Shown one piece after another: positions 41,449 to 48,835 of a stretch of 64,000 nt of DNA. How positions within the stretch are numbered: position 1 is the first letter of the stretch; the number at the start of each line of letters is the position of its first letter. The stretch lies in assembly GCA_963828075.1 (NCBI GenBank), contig CAWHDH010000021.1:1922001-1986000 (forward strand), given 5' to 3'. The translations under genes and the position numbers were made by a program. This stretch comes from JACCYI01 sp963828075. Lineage in GTDB: Bacteria > Actinomycetota > Thermoleophilia > Solirubrobacterales > Solirubrobacteraceae. The notes under the pieces were generated by a model. It was not told the DNA's origin and did not search any database. It saw only the letters and a list, made by a program, of their open reading frames with translations.

Positions 41449-41467
41449 ATCATCTCTCCTTGATGAT
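41449..41467 (-). promoter_or_regulatory. Shine-Dalgarno presented in a hairpin loop, flagellin 4 leader
   Basis: ATCATC, loop AAGGAGA, GATGAT on the minus strand, as in flagellins 2 and 3, although the leader beyond it differs (shorter, T-run instead of TTTGGACTG). Confidence 0.5.
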
Positions 41468-41522
41468 TGGTGTTTTTTGGGGCCGGTCTCGACTCCTTGT
41501 CGTGACCTGTCCTGCACCGGGG

Positions 41523-41549
41523 TAGTCGGCCCCGGGCGGGTCGTCTTGA
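41523..41549 (-). promoter_or_regulatory. Sigma-28-type promoter of flagellin 4
   Basis: Minus strand: TCAAGACG, 11 nt, GCCGACTA. Confidence 0.68.
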
Positions 41550-41563
41550 GGACTGATCCAGGC

Positions 41564-41767
41564 TCAGGCGCGCACGTCGACGTGCACATGCCCGTCGTCG
41601 TCGCGGTGCACGCCGCCCTCGGCGGGTGGCGCGGCGGGTGCACGGCGGCGCTTGGGCGCGTCACCGTCGGGCTCGCGCTGGTCGCGGCCGACCGGGAATA
41701 CGGCGTGCAGCGCCGCGGGCCCCTCGATCCCGCTCCTCGGCCCCACGACCTTGCGAATCGGCTCCAT
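41564..41767 (-). CDS. Small basic/acidic hypothetical protein in the flhA operon
   Basis: A 67-residue protein starting MEPIRKVVGPRSGIEGPAAL, with a Pro/Arg-rich middle (APKRRRAPAAPPAE) and a His/Asp-rich end (GGVHRDDDGHVHVDVRA). It begins 16 nt after the small membrane protein gene. No family is recognised. The His/Asp tail might bind metal, but this is speculation. Confidence 0.5.
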   Translation of the reverse strand: MEPIRKVVGPRSGIEGPAALHAVFPVGRDQREPDGDAPKRRRAPAAPPAEGGVHRDDDGHVHVDVRA

Positions 41768-41783
41768 CGTGCGTCAGCTCAGC

Positions 41784-42098
41784 TCAGCTCGGATCGAGCT
41801 CGGCCGTCATGGCCTCGTGCTCGAGCAGGGACTCGAGGCGGGCCTCCCGGCGCGCGCGGGCGTCTTCGAGCTCCACCAGGGCGATCTGCCGCCAGATCGT
41901 GACGGCGATGCCCCAGGCGACGAAGTAGGCGATGATCCCGCCAAGGAGCCCGCGGATGGCCACGTCAGGCCATGGGAGCCCGGCGCGGACCGAGAGCAGC
42001 GCGACGATCAGGAAGAAAGCAAGGCCGGCGGCGCCCTTGGCCCGGCGGATCCCGACGCGGGCACGCGGGTGCTTGGACAGGCGCATCTCGAGCTGCAT
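41784..42098 (-). CDS. Small two-helix membrane protein
   Basis: A 104-residue protein with two transmembrane segments (about 23-43 and 48-68). An amphipathic cytoplasmic C-terminus follows (WRQIALVELEDARARREARLESLLEHEAMTAEL). It is 5 nt downstream of the PilZ gene. Similar small membrane proteins occur in actinobacterial motility operons; no function is assigned. Confidence 0.6.
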   Translation of the reverse strand: MQLEMRLSKHPRARVGIRRAKGAAGLAFFLIVALLSVRAGLPWPDVAIRGLLGGIIAYFVAWGIAVTIWRQIALVELEDARARREARLESLLEHEAMTAELDPS

Positions 42099-42103
42099 CG
42101 GTG

Positions 42104-42709
42104 TCAGCGCCCCCGGGCGACGCGCGCGGCCATCCGCTCGCGCTCGGTGACGTAGCGCACGAGCCGCTCGCGGTCGTCGCGGGCGATCGAGTCGATCTGC
42201 ACGCCCTTGACGTCGGGGGTGACCTCACGAACGACGCGACCGCGGGCGCGGACCGGCGGGGCGCCGGGCTCGAGCTGAAGCTCGAGGTCGACGACGCACT
42301 CGAACGGCAGGCCGAGCGGATCCTGCAGCAGCACGCCGCCGGCGCTCACGTTCAGCGTCGTGGTGGCGATGGCCCCCTTGACGGGGTCGTCGATCGTCAC
42401 CTGCAGCGGCACGACCGCGTCGACGCGCACGAAGTCGCGCCGCTGGATGACGTCGTACTCGTCGCGCCGGATGCGGACGACCTCCGGCGACTCGCCCGTG
42501 CCCGTCAGCTCGCCCGTCACCGTGTGGACGCCGCGCGGCGTCGTGTACTCGACCACGGCGCGGCCATCCCATCGGATCGTCTCCTCGGCGCTCGACAGGA
42601 CGAGCGTGATGATGTCGCCGTCGTCCTCGTCGACCTTCGCGGCGATCTCGCGGTTGTCGGCGGGGAGGCGGAGGATGACGTGCTGGGCGCGCTTGGGACC
42701 TGAGCTCAT
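42104..42709 (-). CDS. PilZ domain c-di-GMP receptor (YcgR-like)
   Basis: A 201-residue protein with an N-terminal YcgR-like beta domain (about 1-95) and a C-terminal PilZ domain. The c-di-GMP site is complete: QRRDFVRVDA supplies RxxxR and LNVSAGG the N-x-S-x-x-G motif. YcgR-type proteins bind the stator or rotor and slow the motor when c-di-GMP is high. Its start overlaps the flhF stop by 4 nt, placing it in the flhA-flhF operon. Confidence 0.88.
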   Translation of the reverse strand: MSSGPKRAQHVILRLPADNREIAAKVDEDDGDIITLVLSSAEETIRWDGRAVVEYTTPRGVHTVTGELTGTGESPEVVRIRRDEYDVIQRRDFVRVDAVVPLQVTIDDPVKGAIATTTLNVSAGGVLLQDPLGLPFECVVDLELQLEPGAPPVRARGRVVREVTPDVKGVQIDSIARDDRERLVRYVTERERMAARVARGR

Positions 42710-44076
42710 GGAAGGAGGCGCTGGGCGATGGACGTGGGATCGGCGGGCTCGACCGAGTCGCGCTCGCAGAGGTAGGAGAGCGGGCCGCCGGACGTTATGC
42801 AGAATCCGATCGGCGCGCCGGGATGCTCGGTCTCGTCGACGCGGGTGAGCGCGACGTGCGTGAGGCCGACGTCGTCGAGCGCGCGGGCCAGCTCGGCGGC
42901 GGCCGCCGCGCTGAGCGTGGCGGGAAGCGCGAGGTGGACCTCCTGTAGATCGAGCGCCGCGAGGTCGTCGGCCAGCGCGCGCAGTCCCTCGGCGTCGCGC
43001 AGCGAGATCGCCGGCGTGTCGACGATCACCATCGCGCCGCGGGCGACGTCGAGGATCCGGCGCGCCTCGACGCCGTCGGCGGCGGCGTGCACGGCGACGT
43101 CCACCGGGGCGAGGCGCGCGCGCAGCGCGGCACCGCCATCGGCTGCGCGGAGCGCGACGGCGAGGACGGGAAGGCTGCCGGCGGCGTAGGCGGCGGCGAC
43201 GTGGCCGGCCGCAGTGGTCTTGCCCGCCCCGCCGGCGCCGACGAACGCCATCGCGCGAGGCTGGGGGCCGCGGCGGGCGAGCACCGGAATCCGGCGGGCG
43301 AGCGCGGAGCGCACGAGGCGCTTCAGGCTGCGCGGCGAGGAGAACGGGACGCCGTGGACCACGGCCTCGCCGACGACATCGGCGGCGAGCCCCGAGTCCA
43401 GGCCGGCGAGGACCAGGCGGCGCTCGGCGGCGGCGGCGGCGGCCGGCCGCGGCGCCATCAGCGCCTGGAACGTCTCGGGGGGCGCCGGGGCGACCGCGCC
43501 GTCGTGCGGGAACGCGGCCGGCGCCTCGAAGCTCGGCGGGGTGAAGGTGGGCGGCTCGAAGTCGGCCACGCCGTCGTCGACGAGATCCACCAGGTCCTCG
43601 AGCGGCGCGGCGGGAACGGCGGGCTCCTGCCCCGGCGGACCGAGGTTCGGCTGGGGACCGTAGAGCCCGGGGTCGGTCATCGCGGTCGAGCCGAGGATGT
43701 CGGCCGCGCGCTCGGCCGCGCTGCGGTCCGCCCGCTGAGCGGACTTGAGCTGGTCGGCGAAGGGGGATGCCTGGTCGAGCAGCAGCTGGATCGCCGGCGA
43801 CGCCATCCCGTCGGCGGTGGCGTGGTCGTTGCGGGTTTCGAGCGCGGCCTCGGCGACGGCGTGCATCTCCTCCGCGCCGTTCGGACCCGACGCCTCGACC
43901 TCGACGTAGCTGCGCTGGAAGAAGCCGCCGATGCCGCCGGTGAGTCCTTCGCGCCGGCGCAGCACGATCGCGTCAGGCCCGAGTTCCGCGCGGATCTGCG
44001 GGAGCAGTTCCTCGAGTGAACGACCGCGGTAGGTCTTGACGTCGCCATCCATGTCGTGATGCCTACTCGTCGACAT
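42706..44076 (-). CDS. flhF: FlhF-like flagellar SRP-type GTPase
   Basis: The 456-residue protein has the FlhF N-terminal signature (VKTYRGRSLEELLPQIRAELGPDAIVLRRR, then GGIGGFFQRSYVEVEA). A Pro/Ala-rich linker follows, then an NG-type domain with P-loop VGAGGAGKTTAAGH and LTRVDETEHPG. The usual DTAG switch is replaced by DTPAIS and several G-motifs are weak, so GTP hydrolysis may be altered. Start: ATG 44076 has GGAGGGG 2-4 nt upstream; ATG 44094 overlapping the flhA stop and ATG 44052 are alternatives. FlhF places the flagellum; no flhG is seen in the window. Confidence 0.85.
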   Translation of the reverse strand: MSTSRHHDMDGDVKTYRGRSLEELLPQIRAELGPDAIVLRRREGLTGGIGGFFQRSYVEVEASGPNGAEEMHAVAEAALETRNDHATADGMASPAIQLLLDQASPFADQLKSAQRADRSAAERAADILGSTAMTDPGLYGPQPNLGPPGQEPAVPAAPLEDLVDLVDDGVADFEPPTFTPPSFEAPAAFPHDGAVAPAPPETFQALMAPRPAAAAAAERRLVLAGLDSGLAADVVGEAVVHGVPFSSPRSLKRLVRSALARRIPVLARRGPQPRAMAFVGAGGAGKTTAAGHVAAAYAAGSLPVLAVALRAADGGAALRARLAPVDVAVHAAADGVEARRILDVARGAMVIVDTPAISLRDAEGLRALADDLAALDLQEVHLALPATLSAAAAAELARALDDVGLTHVALTRVDETEHPGAPIGFCITSGGPLSYLCERDSVEPADPTSIAQRLLP

Positions 44077-44090
44077 TACCCCTCCGGCAC

Positions 44091-46184
44091 TCATGCGAAC
44101 GCGGGTTCGGAGGCCGGGGCACCGCCGACGACGCCGATCGTCTCGACGCGCAGGCCCGGGGCGACCTCGTTGTAGGAACAGACGGCGAGTTGCGGCAGCG
44201 CCTGCTCGCACAGCCGGCGCAGGTGGCGGCGCACGCGGGCCGAGCAGAGCACGACGGGCCGCCCGCCGGTCTGCAGCGCGTGCTCGACCTGCGCCGTGCA
44301 GGCGCCGACCAGCGCCTGTGCGCGGGTCGGATCCATGGCCAGGAACTCGCCGTCGGCGGTCTGGACGATGGCGTCGGAGATCTCCTGCTCGATCTGGGGA
44401 TCGATCGCGATGGCGCGCAGGACGCCCTCCTGGTCGAGGTGCGGGCCGATGATGGTGCGGCCCAGCGCCTGGCGGGCGTACTCGGCGAGCATGGCGGGAT
44501 CGCGGGTGAGGCGCGCCTTGTCGCCGACGGCCTCGATGACCGCGCCGAGGTCGCGGATGGAGACGCCCTCGCGGAGGAGACCCTGCAGCACGCGCTGGAT
44601 CTCGCCGACCGACAGCACGTCCGGGATGACCTCCTCGACGACGGCGGCGTTGTGCTCCTTGAGCTGGTCGAGCAACTGGCGCGTCTCCTGGCGGGTGAGC
44701 AGGTCGGCGGCGTGGGCGCGGATCGTCTCGGTGAGGTGGGTGACGACGACGGACTCGGCGTCGACCACCGTGTAGCCGAGTGCCTCGGCCTCGGCGCGCG
44801 AGTGGTCGGCGATCCAGACGGCCGGCAGGCCGAAGGCGGGCTCGATCGTGGGGACGCCGGCCAGCTGGCCCATCGCGTCGCCGGGGTCCATCGCGAGCTG
44901 GTGGCCGGCCATGATCCCGCCGCGGGCGACCTCGGTGCCGCGGACGCGCATGACGTACTCGTGGGAGTCCAGCGACACGTCGTCGTGGATGCGCACCGAG
45001 GGGATGACCATGCCGAGCTCGTGAGCGATCTGGCGGCGCACGAGGCCGACGCGCGAGAGCAGCGATCCGCCGGCGTTGGCGTCGACGAGCGGGACCAGGC
45101 CGAAGCCGATCGCCAGCTCGATCGGGTCGAGCGCCAGCGCCTCGAGCGCCTGGTCGCGCGGCGCGGCGGGCAGCTCGGCCTTCGGCGCGGCGGCCTCCGC
45201 CTCGGCCATCGTCTCGCGCTCGCGCTCGTTCGGGACCTTGCGCAGCGACCAGCCGACCATGAAGAACAGGCCGCCGATCAGCAGGAACGGGATCTTCGGC
45301 AGCCCGGGGACGAGGGCGAACGCCATGATCACGCCGCCGGCGACCATCGGCGCCTTGCGCTGGGCCAGGATCTGGCTCGAGATGTCGTTGCCGAGGTCCT
45401 TCTCGGAGGCCGAGCGGGTGACCAGGATGCCGGTGGCGACGGAGATCAGCAGCGCGGGGATCTGCGCGCACAGGCCGTCGCCGACGGTCAGCAGCGAGAA
45501 CTGCTGGGCGGCCTCGCCGAACGGCATGCCCATCTGGGCGACGCCGATGATGATGCCGCCGAGCAGGTTGATCAGCGTGATGAGGATGCCGGCCATGGCA
45601 TCGCCCTTGACGAACTTCGAGGCGCCGTCCATCGCGCCGTAGAAATCGGCCTCCTGGGCGATCTCCGCGCGGCGCTTGCGCGCCTGGTCGTCGGTGATCT
45701 GGCCCGTGTTGAGGTCGGCGTCGATCGCCATCTGCTTGCCCGGCATGGCGTCGAGCGTGAAGCGCGCGCCGACCTCGGCGACGCGCCCGGCGCCGTTCGT
45801 GATGACGACGAACTGGATGACCACGAGGATCAGGAAGATCACGAGGCCGACGACCACGTTGCCGCCGACGACGAAGCTGCCGAACGCCTCGACCACGTGG
45901 CCGGCGTCGCCCTCGAGGAGGATCAGGCGCGTGACGCTGACGTTGATCGCCAGGCGGAACAGCGTCGTGAGCAGCAGCAGCGACGGGAAGGAGGAGAAGT
46001 CCAGGGCGCGCGGCACGTAGAGCGTCGCGACGACGATCACCAGGGCCGCCGAGATGTTCAGCGTGATGAACAGGTCCAGCAGGAACGGCGGCAGCGGGAT
46101 GATCATCATCGCCACCACGAGGACCACGGCGCCGGCGGCGATCAGGTCGGAGTAGCGGCCTGCGCGCTTGAGGATCGCGTTCAT
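44091..46184 (-). CDS. flhA: Flagellar export gate protein FlhA
   Basis: A 697-residue FlhA. Eight membrane helices occupy about 10-310, including the FHIPEP region LLTTLFRLAINVSVTRLIL and GKQMAIDADLNTGQITDDQARKRRAEI, then AMDGASKFVKGDAMAG. The soluble ring-forming domain (about 345-697) includes ELLDQLKEHNAAVVEEVIPD-like helices. ATG 46184 is used; an in-frame TTG three codons earlier is less likely. It is the first gene of the flhA-flhF-pilZ operon. Confidence 0.97.
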   Translation of the reverse strand: MNAILKRAGRYSDLIAAGAVVLVVAMMIIPLPPFLLDLFITLNISAALVIVVATLYVPRALDFSSFPSLLLLTTLFRLAINVSVTRLILLEGDAGHVVEAFGSFVVGGNVVVGLVIFLILVVIQFVVITNGAGRVAEVGARFTLDAMPGKQMAIDADLNTGQITDDQARKRRAEIAQEADFYGAMDGASKFVKGDAMAGILITLINLLGGIIIGVAQMGMPFGEAAQQFSLLTVGDGLCAQIPALLISVATGILVTRSASEKDLGNDISSQILAQRKAPMVAGGVIMAFALVPGLPKIPFLLIGGLFFMVGWSLRKVPNERERETMAEAEAAAPKAELPAAPRDQALEALALDPIELAIGFGLVPLVDANAGGSLLSRVGLVRRQIAHELGMVIPSVRIHDDVSLDSHEYVMRVRGTEVARGGIMAGHQLAMDPGDAMGQLAGVPTIEPAFGLPAVWIADHSRAEAEALGYTVVDAESVVVTHLTETIRAHAADLLTRQETRQLLDQLKEHNAAVVEEVIPDVLSVGEIQRVLQGLLREGVSIRDLGAVIEAVGDKARLTRDPAMLAEYARQALGRTIIGPHLDQEGVLRAIAIDPQIEQEISDAIVQTADGEFLAMDPTRAQALVGACTAQVEHALQTGGRPVVLCSARVRRHLRRLCEQALPQLAVCSYNEVAPGLRVETIGVVGGAPASEPAFA

Positions 46185-46218
46185 TGTGACCAACCAGGAC
46201 GGGACGGCATCTGCGGTC

Positions 46219-46246
46219 TCATCGGCAGGTCACCCGCCGATCCTTA
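46219..46246 (-). promoter_or_regulatory. Possible sigma-28-type promoter of flhA
   Basis: Minus strand: TAAGGATC, 12 nt, GCCGATGA. Spacing is one base longer than at the flagellin genes, so this is less certain. Confidence 0.45.
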
Positions 46247-46254
46247 GAGATCGG

Positions 46255-47445
46255 TCAGGTCGGCTTGGGGACCAGCGGCCGGGCGAGCTGGCCCGCGTGG
46301 CTCCGGGTCCAATCGGCGAGCGCGCCGAAGCTCAGGTGCTCGCGGCCCGAGTGGTCGGCGATCTGGGTCGGGAAGGTGTCGCGCTCGGCCGGCGGGGCGA
46401 CGAGCAGGTACTGCAGCAGCTGGCGGACGCGCGGGTGGCGCAGGGCGATGTCGAAGCTCTGGCGCAGGTAGGCGGCGCGCTTGGCCTGCGAGAGCTTGCG
46501 CTTGCCCGAGGCGAAGTAGCCGTGCTCGGTCAGGTAGAGGTCGAGCCGCTTGCCGTCCGGGGTGGCGAGCGCGCGGCGCTTCGCGAGCCGGTCGAGCGCC
46601 TTGGTCAGCCGCGACAGCGTCGCCAGCGTGACGTCCTCGGGCCCGCCGAAGTGCTTGCTCGGCTTGACCGTGAACGCGTAGGGGTGGTGGGCGAAGCCGT
46701 CGGCGCGCAACGGCGCGCAGCGGCGGGCGGCCTTCCAGCTCTTCTTCGAGCAGGTCAGCTCGCGCAGCATCGCGAGCGGCGAGGTGGCGACGTTCTTCCG
46801 GCCCTGCGGCGCGAGCTCGCCGATGTGGACCTTGGCGGCGGGGTCGTTGTACTTGATCGCCGCGTAGGCGCCCGTGTAGAGGGCGCGGTAGGCGGACGCG
46901 AGCTTGGCGTCGCACCCGCGGCCCCACCTGCCCTTGCGGCAGTCCTTGCTCGGGATCAGCCAGGTGTGCCAGTTCGGCTCGTTCCAGACCGAGTAGCGGC
47001 TCACCTTGCCCTTGAAGTGCGCAGCGGTGTCGGCGGCGAACTGCGCGAATGCGGCCGCGTTCGGGCGGTCGTTGCCGATCTTGCGGTTGCCCGTCGCCCA
47101 GGCCGGGGCCGGCCCGACGACCGTCATCTGGATCCGGATCCCGTACCGCGCCGCGTCGGAGATCAGCTCGTCGAAGCGGGGCCAGTCATAGACGCGCTCG
47201 GCCGGCGGGGTCGTGCTCTCCGCGCCGAGGGCGACGCGCGCCCACAGCACGTTGACGCGCAGGTGGGTGACGCCGAGGCGCTGCGCCTGCGCGAGGGCCA
47301 GCTCGCGGTTGTAGTAGCCCTGGAAGACGAAGACGCCGTCGTCCTGCAGCGCGACCTCGAGGCCGCGCGCGGCGTGGGCGGCACCCGGAAGGGTCAGCGA
47401 GGCGGCGACGGCGGCGAGCGGGAGCAGCAGGCGAAGGATGCGCAT
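46255..47445 (-). CDS. Secreted glycoside hydrolase (GH39/GH5-like, clan A)
   Basis: The 396-residue protein has a Sec signal peptide (MRILRLLLPLAAVAASLTLPGAAHA). A TIM-barrel follows with the acid/base Glu in YSVWNEPNWHTWL and a likely nucleophile Glu in DLYLTEHGYFASG. HLRVNVLWARVALG and YDWPRFDELISDAARYGIRI fit the clan GH-A core. It would act on a polysaccharide outside the cell. It lies between the flhA and flhB blocks but has no evident flagellar link. Confidence 0.82.
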   Translation of the reverse strand: MRILRLLLPLAAVAASLTLPGAAHAARGLEVALQDDGVFVFQGYYNRELALAQAQRLGVTHLRVNVLWARVALGAESTTPPAERVYDWPRFDELISDAARYGIRIQMTVVGPAPAWATGNRKIGNDRPNAAAFAQFAADTAAHFKGKVSRYSVWNEPNWHTWLIPSKDCRKGRWGRGCDAKLASAYRALYTGAYAAIKYNDPAAKVHIGELAPQGRKNVATSPLAMLRELTCSKKSWKAARRCAPLRADGFAHHPYAFTVKPSKHFGGPEDVTLATLSRLTKALDRLAKRRALATPDGKRLDLYLTEHGYFASGKRKLSQAKRAAYLRQSFDIALRHPRVRQLLQYLLVAPPAERDTFPTQIADHSGREHLSFGALADWTRSHAGQLARPLVPKPT

Positions 47446-47511
47446 TGACCCGGTGATCGGCAGGCGGCTCCCGGGTTGCAGCCCGCGCGTCATCAGAGCG
47501 AGCCGCTGGGC

Positions 47512-47517
47512 TACGGT
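47512..47517 (+). promoter_or_regulatory. Putative -10 element (TACGGT) upstream of a mini-ORF
   Basis: TACGGT ends 8 nt before the ATG of the 23-codon ORF at 47526, the spacing expected for a leaderless message. Confidence 0.4.
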
Positions 47518-47525
47518 TCGCGTCG

Positions 47526-47597
47526 ATGGCAGACGTGTCCGCCTGCGTGGGATCGGCGTCGGAGGGCGCGGTCCTCCGCACGCCGCGGGAGGCCTGA
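47526..47597 (+). CDS. 23-residue mini-ORF upstream of the dehydrogenase gene
   Basis: ATG to TGA encodes a 23-residue peptide beginning MADVSACVGSASEGAVL and ending RTPREA. It stops one base before the GTG of the following gene, so ribosomes could pass from one to the other. The first 17 residues align with the start of the hexapeptide/Cys protein at 16132 (MTDSIECCVGTTASEGVL): about ten identities, including CVG and SEG. It may be a leader peptide or a conserved microprotein. Its translation is unproven. Confidence 0.4.
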   Translation: MADVSACVGSASEGAVLRTPREA

Positions 47598-47598
47598 C

Positions 47599-48654
47599 GT
47601 GCGCGCGCTGCTCACCACTCCGGGCGAGTCGGGCTCGACCTCGGTCGGGGAGGTCGCGGAGACGCGCGCGCGGGAGGACCAGGTGCTGGTCCGGACGCTC
47701 GAGGTCGGCGTCTGCGGGACCGACCGCGAGATCTCCGCGGGGCTGTTCGGCATCGGGCCGTCGGGTGGCGGCCGCCTGGTGCTCGGCCACGAACTGCTCG
47801 GCGTCGTCGAGCGCGACGGCCACGGCTTCGCGCGCGGCGACCTCGTCACCGCCACCGTGCGGCGGTCCTGCGGGCACTGCGCCGCCTGCGGAGAGGGCGC
47901 CCCCGACGCGTGCCACACCGGCGACTACACCGAGCGCGGGGTCACCCGCCTCGACGGCTACGCCGCCGAGCTCGTCGCCGAGTCGCCCGAGCACCTGGTG
48001 GCGATCCCGGAGTCGCTCGGGCGGCTGGGCGTTCTGGCCGAGCCGGGATCCTGCTGCGCGCGGGCGATCCGCCACGCGCGGGCCGTCGGGTCGCGACAGC
48101 CGTGGGCACCGGCGCGCGCGCTCGTGCTCGGGACGGGCGCCATGGGGATGCTGTGCACGTACTTCCTGCAGCTCGACGGGTTCGAGGTCTGGGCCGCCGG
48201 CCGATCACCGGGTGGGGGCGAGAAGCCGCGGCTCGCCGAGGCGTGCGGCGCGCGCTACGTGTCGACCGCCGCGACGCCTTTGGATGGTCTCGCCGAGGAG
48301 GTCGGCGGCTTCGACGTCGTCATCGAGGCGACGGGCGACGCGCAGGTGATGCTCGACACCCTCGGTCTCCTCGCCCGCAACGGCGTCGCCTGCCTGCTCG
48401 GCATCGACGGCCGCCCCCGGCGGGTCAGCATCGACGGCACCGTCCTCGGCGTCGACGCGATCCTCCAGAACCGGGCGCTCCTCGGCAGCGTGAACGCCAA
48501 CCACGTCGACTGGCTGGCGTCCGTCGAGCACCTCGCGCGCGCCCGCGAGCGGTGGCCGGACGCGCTGGAGGCGTTCGTCGGGCTGCGCGTGCCGGTCGAC
48601 CGCTTCGCCGAGGCGTTCGCGTATGGCGGCGTCAAGGCGACGTTGCAGTTCTGA
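47599..48654 (+). CDS. Zinc-type alcohol/glucose dehydrogenase (MDR family)
   Basis: A 351-residue medium-chain dehydrogenase. GVCGTDREISAG has the catalytic-zinc Cys, GHELLGVVERDGHGFARGD the His-Glu, and SCGHCAACGEGAPDAC the structural-zinc region. The Rossmann motif is VLGTGAMGMLCTYF. The architecture and C-terminal NANHVDWLASVEHLARARERWPD match glucose/aldose 1-dehydrogenases of the Thermoplasma/Sulfolobus type. GTG start with GGGAGG 6-7 nt upstream. It would oxidise a sugar with NAD(P). Confidence 0.85.
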   Translation: MRALLTTPGESGSTSVGEVAETRAREDQVLVRTLEVGVCGTDREISAGLFGIGPSGGGRLVLGHELLGVVERDGHGFARGDLVTATVRRSCGHCAACGEGAPDACHTGDYTERGVTRLDGYAAELVAESPEHLVAIPESLGRLGVLAEPGSCCARAIRHARAVGSRQPWAPARALVLGTGAMGMLCTYFLQLDGFEVWAAGRSPGGGEKPRLAEACGARYVSTAATPLDGLAEEVGGFDVVIEATGDAQVMLDTLGLLARNGVACLLGIDGRPRRVSIDGTVLGVDAILQNRALLGSVNANHVDWLASVEHLARARERWPDALEAFVGLRVPVDRFAEAFAYGGVKATLQF

Positions 48655-48835
48655 GCGGCGCTGTCCGCGGGTTCGCTCCGCTCGTGGCGGCGCCGTTCGC
48701 GCCGGAACTGCGCCGTGAGGAGGAACTCATTTCGGGTCGCGTGGTCGCGCCGCTCGCGGCGGGTTGGCGGCGGCGAATCGTGCCCGAACTGCGCAGTGAG
48801 CAGAGGAACCCCTCTCCCAACTCCTCGATGCGGGC
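48655..48835. repeat. Intergenic region with a direct repeat
   Basis: Two near-copies of a 22-24-nt word (GAACTGCGCCGTGAG-GAGGAAC at 48705-48726 and GAACTGCGCAGTGAG-CAGAGGAAC at 48786-48809) lie 81 nt apart, just upstream of a DUF559-type relic. GCGGCGGG/CCGC-rich inverted words lie between them. No other gene is seen. Confidence 0.45.

Noticed and set aside
42706..45471. A 921-codon extension of FlhF upstream through flhA
   Set aside because: The extra part is antisense-free but out-of-frame low-complexity sequence across conserved flhA; FlhF homology starts near 44052.
44190..46247. 685-codon plus-strand frame antisense to flhA
   Set aside because: FlhA is unmistakable on the minus strand; the antisense product has only Asp/Arg/His/Gln low complexity.
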